NCBI GenBank assembly: GCA_021396245.1
Contig: WNYE01000047.1
Coordinates: 186,001-250,000, forward strand
Length of the DNA stretch: 64,000 nt
Reading direction: 5' to 3'
From: Sporothrix humicola
Taxonomy: Eukaryota; Ascomycota; Sordariomycetes; Ophiostomatales; Ophiostomataceae
Every line of letters begins with the position of its first letter. Within the stretch, counting starts at the first letter, position 1. The notes below the pieces were generated by a model, which worked only from the letters and a program-made list of their open reading frames with translations, did no database searches and had not been told where the DNA came from. Below, in pieces: positions 50,189 through 60,698 of this stretch. Position numbers and translations under genes: made by a program.

Positions 50189-50849
50189 ACATTGTTGACA
50201 AGGAGTGTATGATATTCCGTACCCTACATGTTTGATGATTTATGATAGCAACAAGAATTAATTTACGATTTATTGTAAACATCATTGCCGTTACTTTTGC
50301 TTTGATTTGTTTTCATTTCATTTTTTTTTCTTCTTATTTTTTTACGCAGTTGGTCCTAGGATCAAATAATACACTCTGGCTTTCATCGGCAGTAGACGAC
50401 ATGAAATCACGTCGACGATAGGAAGTCGATGCGATGCCCGATAGCATAAAATCAATAAATGTCAGATTTTGAAGGAAAGCCGAGACCAGTGTTAAACTAG
50501 TCCATTCCGTGATATTTGACCATCCTTACCCTTGTATGTTTTGTTTTGAAGAGCGAACGCTGTCCACTTCGGAGTTTTTGTCCGATACTGTGCGCACGCC
50601 ACTCCTTGTCGTTGTTGACGAAAAATATTGAATGAAAAATGGAAACAGAACAATGATGGAATCAAAGAAGAACATAGAAAACGAAATATGGCACCACATG
50701 GCCACAAATACCCGAGTACCTTGGAAAACAAAGTGCGGAAATTAAAAAGCAGAAAGCAAAAAGCAAACCTTCACAGTAGATACCGCCAGAATACCCATTC
50801 GCCTTGAATCGTACACATTCACCTTGCTTTACTCTGCTCACAGGACTGC
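50189..50849. other. Convergent intergenic region
   Basis: AT-rich 3' regions of the Zn2Cys6 gene and the histone chaperone gene, with a T-tract at 50320-50345. No gene seen. Confidence 0.5.
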
Positions 50850-53154
50850 TCATGCAGCCTCTGCAGTGCGGGCCTTTTTGGTGTCGTCGTCCGAGCCGTC
50901 GGCGGGCTCCTCGGCCTTGCGCTTGCCATTAGCAGAGGCGTCAGCAGAGGCATCGGCGGAGGGTGCCGCAGCTGGCACGTCCTTGGCCTTTTTGCGGACC
51001 AGGCCAGACAGGTCCGTGGCGGGCTTCTTATCCCCGCTGGAACCACCACTTCCACTGCCACTGGCACCGCCGAAGATACCCGCAGCACCTGCACCGCCGC
51101 CGAGGGCACCCAGCAGACCGCCCAGGCCGGCACCCGCAGGGCCGTTGACAGCCGCGTTCAGATCAATGGGAGGCTTGCGGAGGTCGATGAGCTGTTTTAA
51201 CCGAGCAAAAGAGGTTAGCGTTGGTCCAGTCAATGGTCAATTGTGGAGATGCTGGGGAAGAAAGGGAAGAAAACGGTGAGCAAAGTGTAAGGTCGGAAAA
51301 AGACCACGAAGGTGTAGGTGAACGATGACAACAAAACGTGAGTGTGGGGAAGACGCCATTGAATTCCCGAGAATCCAACATTGAAAATCAGGGGAAACGT
51401 AAAAATGGACGTGAAAAGGGCAGAAAGGAAGCTAATGAGGTGTCAGGAGGGGGGCGTGTGCAGAACTATTTTGACAAGGAACGGCGCCAATGATGCCCTA
51501 GCAAAAAAGGAACAAAAGGAACGAAAAGGAACAAGCCGAGACGAAAAGAACGAAAATAGAATCGATCCCAAGACCACAACGATCTAGACAGGGATGGGGG
51601 AGGAGATGGGGAAGGGGAAAGATCATGTCTGGGAAACGAAAACAAATTGGAATCTCTGCAAACAGAAGAGCCGGCCTTACCCGTTGTTCCATGTCGGAAA
51701 TGACATCTTTGACCTCGGCAATCTCGCGACGCGTCGAGTCGTTGTCCTCTGGCGAGTGCAGCGTGGCCAGCTCGACCTCCTTGGTCTGCAGCTTGAGCTT
51801 GGTGCTGGCAATGGCAGCCTCGAGCTCGCGGACCGCCTCGTCGCGCAGCTCCTGGTCCACCTGCTGTGTCTGGGCGTTGCCGTTGCTGTTGCCGCTGGCG
51901 CCGTTCTCCTCATTGGTCGTCGTGACGGATGCAAACTCCAGTGCTAGGGACAGCTTGTAGTGGGCCTCTGCGATAATCTCAGAGTCTTCAGACAGGTACC
52001 GCTTCTTGTAGGCCAGAGACGCGCGGGAGTCTACAATGGCATTGGGGTATCTGTTTGAGGGGGAAAAAAGAAGGTTAGAAGGTGAGTTCAAGAAGAGGAA
52101 GAGGCGAGAGGGATTCGACGAGTCCTCTCAACAGAGATTGTGTCTCCTCCAGGTCTTGTCACCTCCCCCTTTGTGAGTCTTACCTCTCATTCTCCAGCGA
52201 AATCTCGGCCAGTAGATCATGTGTGTCGGCCAGACGCTCGAGGACGTGGCGTAGGGCGCCGGGGACGCCTGTGGCAACGGGCGACGAAGCCTCGCCGTTC
52301 TCAGTCTTCTCCGTCTTCTCCGTCTCGGTCTCCTTGCCCTTGGACTCGTCGGCCGCGTCTTTCGATTCACCCTCAGCACCGTCCTTCTTCTCGTCGAGCT
52401 GCTTCTCGAACAAAACACGCGACAGGTCGAGCACCTCGAAAGCCACGGCCAGGTCGTCCTCGTCCTCCTCTTCGCCCTCGCCCTCCTCGTCACCGCCCTC
52501 GGCATCCTCACCTTCCTCATCGTCTGATGCGTCCCACTCCTCATCGCCCGCAAACTGGAACAGCGGCTTCTTGGCCTCGAGCGCAGCCGCCTCCTCTTTT
52601 GTCGCGCCAGACGATGCGCTCGCCACTGGATCGGCGCTGCCACTGATGGCGTTGGCGATGATGCCAGTCGACTCGGGCTTCTTCTCCTTCGCAGGCTTCT
52701 TCTTCGAGGCATCCTCGTTGGTCTCGGGTGCCTTGCCGCCCAGGACATCGCTCTTGCTCTGGCCTACTCTGAAAAGGGCCCGACCGTACAAAAACAGAAT
52801 CTCGGCGTTCTCGGGGTCCATCTCGCCATTGATCTCGGCCTGCATCTCAGCCGCGCGCGCATACACCTCGGCGGCCTCTTCGTAGTTCTTTTGCTGGCTG
52901 TAGAGCATGGCAGCCTTGGCGCACAGGTCGGCCAGCGAGACCTTGAGGCTGTAGGCGACCTGGTCGGCGGGCAGTTCCGACATGGCGGGCGTGACGGCGC
53001 CGGAGCGCGGGCCGCCAGGGGTGCTGACGCCCGAGCGGATGCCAGCCGGGACGGCCGAAGCGACGACGACAGCGGGGGCGGCAGCGGGGGCAGCTGCAGG
53101 AGCAGCAGCCTCTGCAGCCGGTGCGTCGGCGACAGGGGCAGCGTTGTCGGCCAT
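50850..53154 (-). CDS. SHNi-TPR histone chaperone (NASP / Sim3 / Hif1 type)
   Basis: Binds histone H3-H4 (or CENP-A) and delivers it for nuclear assembly. Exons 53154-52184, 52050-51681 and 51191-50850 give 560 residues. Donors are GTAAGA and GTAAGG; acceptors follow pyrimidine tracts (CAAACAG and AAAACAG). An Ala/Pro-rich N-terminus leads to TPR1 (DLCAKAAMLYSQQKNYEEAA, EVYARAAEM and ENAEILFLYGRALFRVG), which is interrupted by a long acidic insert (DEEGEDAEGGDEEGEGEEED), the defining feature of SHNi-TPR proteins. AFEVLDLSRVLFEKQ and LERLADTHDLLAEISLENER follow, then exon 2 with YPNAIVDSRASLAYKKRYLS, EAHYKLSLALEFASV and a coiled coil (RELEAAIASTKLKLQTKEVE). The tail is Gly-rich with a basic KRKAEEP nuclear-localisation-like patch. 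Family firm; ortholog name not decided by eye. Confidence 0.92.
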
Positions 53155-54296
53155 TTTGATGGTTTCGTAGATTTCGACGGTTTCGACGGTTTCGAAGCTA
53201 AAGTCAGGTACAAGGGGAAGCGTAGACGGTCAGTTTTAGTTGGCGCGATCAATTGACAGGTAACGGTCGGTCGATAGTGGCTGTCGTTGTTGGATGAAAG
53301 AATGTTGAGATGAAGATGAATGATGATGCTGTCGCGAGGGGAAAGGTGAAGATGAGATTGGAGAAGATGAAAGCTGCGAGCTGCAAAGGGAGCTTCAATT
53401 GTGGGGAGACCTTTGCGCAAATGTGCGGCAGGGACGTCAACAGTGTTTCGTGGTTGGCAGGCGCGATCGTGCGACTCTTTGTGACAAAAAAGGCAAGAAC
53501 ACAAAATCAAAAGAGTCGTTGTTTCCGTTGCTTCTCAATTGCTCAATTGCACTTTCCTTCTGCTTCTTTTTTGCCCTCTTTGCTCTTTCTCTTCTGTTCT
53601 TCTTCTCTGATCGCTCCTTCTGTCTCTCCACTTGAGCTGCTCGTGACGCGCGATGTGAGAAGGGGAAAGAGGAGAAGACTGGCAGCTGTGCCCCGCTTTT
53701 GCGCAACGGACGCGTCTGATTGGTTGACAACACGAAAGGCGTTAAAGAGCTTTTTGCGTTGGCGTCGTTGGCGTGACTGAGCCAGACGTGTACTCTCTTT
53801 TCTTAGCGGTTCTTTGTATGACGATTGCTAGGGCGTTTCCTGCTTTCTATGGGGCATTTACAGTGGGTCTCCAGGCGACCGAGGGCCAAGGGAAGCCGAG
53901 AGTCAGAAGAGAAGAAACAGAAGGAGCGATGGAGGGACAGTTTGCCTGGCGAGCATCTGAAGGAAAGAGCGTTCGTCACATCTACGAGTTAGGAAGGATC
54001 TCATGAGAATAGGGGCAAAGTCACGTAAAAGTCGTAGAGTAGCAAATTCTGAGTCTGACAAAAGTGTAAAGATGGAAACTCGATGATATTGGACTGTTGT
54101 GTGCCAGGTAAGTGCGGCAATCACAAGAAATGACTAACTGAACGAAATATCGAAATATGAACAGGGACAAAAGAAAACAATTCGTCAAACGTGCTTTTCA
54201 GCAACTTTTTACAAGAATGCCAGAAGAATCCAGTCTATACCGAGACGCGAAGAAAAAGGGTGGTAAAAAAGACAAAAAAAAGTGTACAAGTGACGC
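53155..54296. other. Intergenic region upstream of the histone chaperone and downstream of isocitrate lyase
   Basis: Holds TTTCGACGG repeats at 53160-53195 next to the chaperone start, then mixed sequence. A frame at 53773-54006 is short, has no family signal and is not called. Confidence 0.5.
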
Positions 54297-55943
54297 TTAG
54301 TGGAACTGGTCCTCAGTCACACCCTTGCCCATGGCGGCGGTGGAGCTGATGCCGCCGGTGACCATCTTCTGCAGCTCGTCGACATAGGTGGCACCCGACC
54401 ACTTCTGGTGCTTGACGACGTCGACGCCGCCGTCCATCTCGGGCTCCTGGACCAGCTCGCCGTAGGCGCGCATGCCGTTCTTGGCGTAGGCGCTGGCGAA
54501 CTGGTTGCTGATGAGGGCGGTGGTGTGCAGGCCGGCGAGGGTGATGAACTGCCAGCAGTAGCCGAGCTGGGCGAGGCGGCGGATGTACGTCTCCTGCTCG
54601 GCGCGGGGCATGGCGGTCTTCCAGTTGAAGGAGGGGCTCAGGTTGTAGGCGAGCTTCTGGTGGGGATAGACGGCGTGGACGCCGTTGGCGAACTCGGTGG
54701 CCTGCTTGTAGTCGGGCAGCTTGCTCTCCATCCAGATGGCGTCGCAGTAGGGGGCATAGGCAATGGCGCGGGCGACGCCGCACTCGCAGCCGCCCTTGAG
54801 GCGGTAGTAGCCCTCGCGCGTGCGGGGCGCGTCCCAGTCAAAGTGCAGGGCGTCGGCGGCGGCGGCACCGAGAGCCTGGCGGGCGGCGGCGCGGGCCTCC
54901 GAGTGGGACTTGCCCTTAGCGGCGGCCTTGTAGGCGGCAATGGCGGACTCGCCCTTGCCGGCCTTGGTCAGGGCCTCGACGACGAGCTCGTCGAAGCGCT
55001 TGAGGCCGGCGTCAGACAGCCACTTGTCCTCAATGGCCTGCAGGGCGTCGCCGCTCTTGCCGGCGGCCTCGGCCTGGGTCATGAGCTCGTTGAGCGGGGG
55101 CAGGTTGGGGTTGGTCGAGCCCATGATGTAGGCGTGGTCGCGGGGGTCGATGGTGGACGCGATGAGGGTGGCGGCCTCGGCGTCGGTGCGGGCGACAGCG
55201 ACCAGGTCGACGCCCATAATGTCGGCCTGCGCGCGGATGGCCACGAGACGGTTAATGTGCTCGCTGGTGGGCACCAGCACCTTGCCGGCCATGTGGCCGC
55301 ACTTTTTCGTGCCGGGGGCCTGGTCCTCGATGTGGATACCGGCGGCGCCCTTCTCGATGAAGAGCTTGGTCAGCTTCATGACGGCGGTCAGGCCGCCGTG
55401 GCCCGTGTCGGCGTCGGCGACAATGGGTCTCAGATAGTCGACGTGCGGCGCCTTGCTGCGCTGGTCCTTGGGCAGCGACAGACGCTCGTGGCGCTGTTTC
55501 CGGTCGTGGAAGAGCTGTGCAGTAAAGAGGTGGCCGACCTTGTTGGGGACGGTGGTGTACGGGTAATCCGCCAAATCCGGGCCGGGCTCGTCAGAGGACG
55601 AAGCCGTCGACGACGACTGCCAGCCCGAGACATAGACGGTGTCGAGGAACTGGGCCATCTGGGTGACCATGGTGGGCTCGAGACAGCCGTAGGTGTACGA
55701 GACGTCCTTCTCGGCGAAGCGCTTCTCGAGGATGCCCCAGAGCTTCTTTGCCTGGGCATTGCTGGGGTACTGGATGGGCAGGGTGCCGCGCTTTGAGACG
55801 ATCTGCTCCGCAGTGAAGGGGCGCTTGGTGTGTCTCCAGCGAGGCTCGCTCCACCACTTCTTGACGGCGTCGACCTCGGCGTTGAAGCGCTGGTCCTCGG
55901 CGTTGGCGTCGATGGCCGGTGGCAGCATGTTGTTTGAAGCCAT
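54297..55943 (-). CDS. ICL1: Isocitrate lyase
   Basis: Glyoxylate-cycle enzyme that splits isocitrate into glyoxylate and succinate, needed for growth on acetate, fatty acids and ethanol. The 548-residue protein has the expected blocks: VDAVKKWWSEPRWRHTKRPF, SKRGTLPIQYPSNAQAKKLW, VGHLFTAQLFHDRKQRHERL, PIVADADTGHGGLTAVMKLT, GAAGIHIEDQAPGTKKCGHM with the catalytic KKCGH at residues 213-217, VAVARTDAEAATLIASTIDP and LAYNLSPSFNWKTAM. Full length and intact. No intron is needed. The C-terminus ends EDQFH, not a canonical PTS1. The preferred ATG at 55943 starts MASNNMLPP; the longer frame upstream begins without a good leader. The family is highly conserved, so the call is firm. Confidence 0.97.
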   Translation of the reverse strand: MASNNMLPPAIDANAEDQRFNAEVDAVKKWWSEPRWRHTKRPFTAEQIVSKRGTLPIQYPSNAQAKKLWGILEKRFAEKDVSYTYGCLEPTMVTQMAQFLDTVYVSGWQSSSTASSSDEPGPDLADYPYTTVPNKVGHLFTAQLFHDRKQRHERLSLPKDQRSKAPHVDYLRPIVADADTGHGGLTAVMKLTKLFIEKGAAGIHIEDQAPGTKKCGHMAGKVLVPTSEHINRLVAIRAQADIMGVDLVAVARTDAEAATLIASTIDPRDHAYIMGSTNPNLPPLNELMTQAEAAGKSGDALQAIEDKWLSDAGLKRFDELVVEALTKAGKGESAIAAYKAAAKGKSHSEARAAARQALGAAAADALHFDWDAPRTREGYYRLKGGCECGVARAIAYAPYCDAIWMESKLPDYKQATEFANGVHAVYPHQKLAYNLSPSFNWKTAMPRAEQETYIRRLAQLGYCWQFITLAGLHTTALISNQFASAYAKNGMRAYGELVQEPEMDGGVDVVKHQKWSGATYVDELQKMVTGGISSTAAMGKGVTEDQFH

Positions 55944-58900
55944 TGTGTGTGAGGGGGGTTGTGAAAAGAGAAAAAGAGGGAGGAAAAGAGAAAGAGAGAG
56001 GGAGAACAAAAAATATGTGATCACCAGTCGAGATGATTGATGATGAGATGATTGACAAGAATCAAAGATGGAGGAGAAGAAATCCAAAGTTGGGGAACAG
56101 AGAATCAAAGAATCAGAAGGAAAAAAAAGAAACCGGCTGGACTATATAAAATAGCTTCCGTTGTTGTCGTCCCTTTGGCCCTGCGAACAGCTGCTGCTTT
56201 TATGTTCCGTCACATGTTCGGCTACGAGTACGTTATGACTCTTCAACGTCGTTTTCACACTGAGAAAGACACACAAAAGGTACAAAGGTACTCCAGACGC
56301 TACACCTTCAAAACGTCCCAGACAACGCCTCCACGCCGCTCCACGCCGAGCTAGCTTCCAATTCACACGCCCCCCCTAGCCGGCCCCGCGAAGTACACTT
56401 GCAGTCGGTATTTTTCAGTCTAAGAGATGTGTATCTTTTGCCGCCATGGCCCAATGGTTAGAGAAGAAGTCGAACGCTGAAGGTTGAACGAAAAGAAAGT
56501 CGAGATGCAAGTCACCTCGCTGTCTTCACCTTCCACGGCTTGCTGTCAGTGCTCAACGCCCTCAAACTGGCCAATGCAGGCCCACAGCCTCTATCTCTGC
56601 TTTCTCTGTCTCTTCCTTCTCTTCCTTCTCTTCTTTTCCTCTTTTCGTCTCTCTATTCTCGTCTTCATTCCTGAGAGAGCCGCTTGACCGACCGGTTACT
56701 GGGTTGAGAAAAGTGGGGCAAAGGGGCGTCAAAACTGAAGAGACACAGAAAAAGGCCCAGAGAACAAGACCATCCATCCTTCTGAGCTTGCAATCGCGAG
56801 CCTTATTCGACGAGTTATTCGACTGTATTTTCGTCTTTTTGTTCTTTTCTCTTTTGCGAATGGGTGTGGGCTTAGCCCGGTTTGCTGGAGGTGGCAACAA
56901 AGGACGCCTGAGTGTAAGGAAAGGGCCTGAGAAAGCCCCAGAGGACTCCCCCAAAGACACTGTCAGACTGTCCAAACGCTCACGCGCTGTACCTTAGTAC
57001 GTCCGCATGCTTTCAGCCAATCAACTTACATAGCCCGCGGCTTCCAGGGCGCTGAGCCCACTGAAATGCACTGGACCTCGCTGAAAGCAGGATAGCCCAA
57101 AGACGCTAACGAGAACCGCACACGCCCCTGGCCCCACTTTCCTCCACATCCACATTGCCGTAACGGACCCGAAAAGCGAGATTCAGTCCTGACTGAACGA
57201 TATGCAGAAAGGAGAACAGCCAAGGGAGGCATCTTGATTATTGACTACTTACTATCGGTGGCTTCACGCATGCTCACTCGGCTCAAAGGTAGCTGTGCGC
57301 CCCTGTTTTTGGGTCTCGGCCAATCACGGCAGCAGAGCACCCGGCTTTTGCCCGTGTTTCTCCCTCCCCCTGGGGCTTTTCTTGACTATCCTTGGGGGCT
57401 ATCGTAATTGATTTGATCAATTGATCAAAAGACGTCAGATGCATGTCGAAAAGAAGGTCTGTTTGATGAGTATTTTCGTCGTTGCATGGCTCTTGTTCCT
57501 GGTCTCTCCGTCCCACACCTCTTTCCTTCCTTACGCATCGTGCCTTCCATATCCACCATGCGGGGGAACGGCAAGAGGGTCTGGGCTGTAGGGAGATGAA
57601 TACGTTGACACTGGGCAAATTGATTTTTGAGCACGTTGAGATGGCAAATGTGACTCAATCGAGAATTGACTTGACAATTGACACGGCTGGCCATACATAT
57701 TACGGATTCTGACAAAAGCACGACAAAACCAGTCGATATTGAACTTCCATTATGCCGGTGTTCCTGATAGCTGCATTTTTGCTATCGCCAAAGACGCTAT
57801 GCAAGTAACCGTTTCTCCAATCCGCATTCTCGTGCTCTGTCATTCGTCGTTTCCGGCGACGAGACAGGCAAGAACAAAAAATGGCACGCCCCCAAAAAGC
57901 ATGTGAAATGGGAAATGCCGTCATTCGCTCCTGCCAGAACCACGAGTTGATTGCAACTAAATGGCAGCTGCCATGAGACAGAAGAATAAGACGAACAAAA
58001 GGGAAAGAGAGGGGCAGGCTTGTGTCTACGTCGTAATTTTGGTACCTGCTTTTCCATTGTTTGTTGACTCTTTTCCCGTCTTAAACTCCGTCTCTATTTT
58101 CTTTCCCTTCTTTCTCTCGCTTCGCTTCCCCGCTGATCTAGATCCCGAGCTCGAAAAGACCAAGATCACGAAAATGACGAGGACGAAAAGCACGAAACAC
58201 GCATACAAAGAGCGAAGGAGCAAAAGTGAGTCAGCAGCTCGTTGGGAAGGTGGACTCGTGGGCTATGGCATCTCTCGGTTTATTTGGAGTCTACTGCAGT
58301 CTCTTCAGGTTCGACCTAGGTCTGGGGCAATTGAGACTGGGGCAAGTTTGGGGCCATTGGGGCCGCATTGGAGCCCATTGGGGCAATTGGGGCAAGGTCA
58401 CTTTTTTGGTCACTTTTTTGGTGCCAATTCTCGGCTCAGTGAACCTCGGTTGTCGTGGGCCTTTGACCTTCCTTGGGACAAGACAGGCCTTGGGATCTCG
58501 ACCGTTTTTCGCCTGACCAATAGCCAATTAGTGACCTTTTTCTTTTCGTGGCGTCGATTGTGCTAGTGGCACAGGACATTGACAGGGTTGTGATATGTTG
58601 AATTCTTGAAAGCATGCCTGACACGCCTGACCTAGCCGCACGATCATATTCCTGATTCGACTGGGCTGCATTTGGAGAAGATGAGACTCGAGAACACACG
58701 AAAAAGAGGAGGGTACCACTCGGAGAAGGGGGTGCGAATCAAGACGAGAAAATGGACAAAAGAGACCAGAAAAGAAGTCAAACTGGATCTCACAGGACCT
58801 CTCGAACTGGACCTCGTCTTTGGGGGCTGGACAGGGGTCGATGCTCACAAGGCGCATCATGCGTTCCTGCGGCTCTTGGTGTGCTTTTTGGTGACTATTT

Positions 58901-60698
58901 TTCATCTGGCTGTCTGGCATCTGACGCTATCGCGTTTGGACTACGAAGCGGCTGGCCGAAAAAAGCGTGGTTATCAGCGTGCATTCTGTGACCTGTCTGC
59001 GTTTTTGCCGTACCGGCTCCGTTCTTGGCCGGCCACTTTCTTTTCCACTTTACTTTGTCACTTTTGTCACTTTGAGTCTACCCAGTACCTGTCTATTCTT
59101 GTTTCTCCGAGACATTGCTTTACTGTCCTGCCTTGCCCTCGTGCCTCGAAATACGTCTGTTGATCCACACTCTGGTATATTGATCATTATCCTTCTCAGT
59201 CAAAAGCTCGGTCGGTGCTCGTGCGAGGAGTTCGTATCTACGTTTTCTGCCGGTTTTTATTTTTCTTAATTTCTTGTCAAGAAATGAATCAACATCACAA
59301 AACTGAGCACTGCAATCACGTCGTACTCGTAGGATTCGCAATCCATTCTCCGTCCCGTGTACCGTGTTCATTATACATGGCCTTCCAATATTGTCTCCCG
59401 TCTGCCGTCCATGTCCCCGGTTGTCCGTGTTCAAGATGCCTTCTTCCGATGTTTTCGACAAAGTAGTTATTCGTAAACATCATGGCCCGTCAGTTGTCAT
59501 ATTGTCATTTGTCACATGGCAAGGCTGTTCTCGTGTTTCTACCGTTGTCTACCGCCTTTTTTCTTTCCTCGAACCAGTAGAAATCAGTCTCGAGCCATCT
59601 TTCTCCCGAGGGAGCTTCATGTCCCCGCCATTTTTTGTTTTATTTTAAATTATTTTCCGTCCCCAAAGACGAGGCATGTAACAGTCTGACTGTTTTGGTG
59701 CTCCGTCAAGGTGCACCGTTTTTGCTTCTGACAGTCACTCGGCTCTTGCGTCATGGTTAGGCCAGGGGGACCAAGAAGACCACAGGAGACAAATGGACCA
59801 ACCAGATCCGCCTGTCAGCTCGTTCCGTCCTTCTCCTACGCCAGGGACGATCATGTCAATCATTTTGTCACTATGTACTGAGAAATTCGAGAACCTGTTG
59901 GCCTGTCTTTTTGCCTGTCTTTTTACACTGTATTTTATTCTGTTGTCTGTTGCACTCGTAAACCTGTCTATGCCCCCGAATATGCAACAAGAGAAAAGAA
60001 GGCGGAAAAGAAGGGAAATGTAAGAAGAAGAAAATATGAATGAGACCACCCTACATAGGTAATATGCAGCCAATCTATAGAAACAAACCATGCAAGTCTG
60101 CTAATGGAAAGAAAGGAAAATGAGGACAAAAATAAAACATGGAGCAAAAACAGACGCAAACAAACGCAATCAGAATGATAAAATTAGATGATGAAAACAA
60201 GAAAACAAATCCTCTCCCGGTGCGCCGGAGCAATATCCGAATGAGTCACCTCCACTGTTTGTCCTGTCCTTTCTGTAGTTGTGCTGTCGATTTGTTGAAG
60301 CCCTTTTCGTTGACATTCCCCGTCAGTTCGGTCCGTTCGGTCCCGCTTTTCGGCTGCCGTCCGCCGCGATCCCTTTTCCTTGCCTTTTCCTATCTAATCC
60401 TACCGAGCTACACGGCCCAGCTTCTCAGGCTAGCCGCTGCACCCTTCTGCATCTGGACCTGGATCTGGATCCCTTCCTTTCAATGCACTCCCCTGACCGC
60501 CCAGCCAAGCCAGCCACAGCTATTTTCGTTCTGTACTCCATATCTGTTTCGAGATTTCTGTTGTTGGGAGCTGGTTTCCCTTTTCGGGAGCTCGTCCTGT
60601 CCTTTCTATTTTGTCTAGTCCAGACTTCCCCATATTCAGCTACCCCGTGTTTATTGTTTTTTGTTACTCCGTATTTTATCTCTCGTCGCTTCTTCCCC
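55944..60698. other. 4.75 kb gene-free region between isocitrate lyase and trehalase
   Basis: The ICL promoter is on the left, with a TATATA-containing element at 56143-56148 about 200 bp from the ATG, and the trehalase 3' region is on the right, including TACTCCGTA at 60665. In between I see no domain-bearing frame, no transposon ends and no AT-rich RIP-type sequence. A GGGGCAATTGG-type repeat lies at 58323-58426. A tRNA A-box-like string at 56446-56463 has no matching B box or acceptor stem. Confidence 0.5.
58323..58426. repeat. Imperfect tandem repeats of GGGGCAATTGG and GTCACTTTTTTG
   Basis: Units of about 16-20 bp around ggggcaattg/ggggccattg repeat roughly six times, followed by two copies of GTCACTTTTTTG. 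Confidence 0.8.

Noticed and set aside
54300..55796. Plus-strand frame of 498 codons opposite isocitrate lyase
   Set aside because: Antisense shadow; isocitrate lyase motifs on the minus strand are complete.
56446..56520. Possible tRNA gene (TGGCCCAATGGTTAGAG resembles an A box)
   Set aside because: No B box of the GGTTCGANTCC type follows, and the 5' end gccgcca has no complementary 3' acceptor arm, so at most it is a chance match or a fragment.
57961..59163. Plus-strand frames of 201 and 163 codons in the ICL-trehalase gap
   Set aside because: They include the GGGGCAATTGG repeat and low-complexity sequence, lack any motif and show no clear promoter or splice structure.
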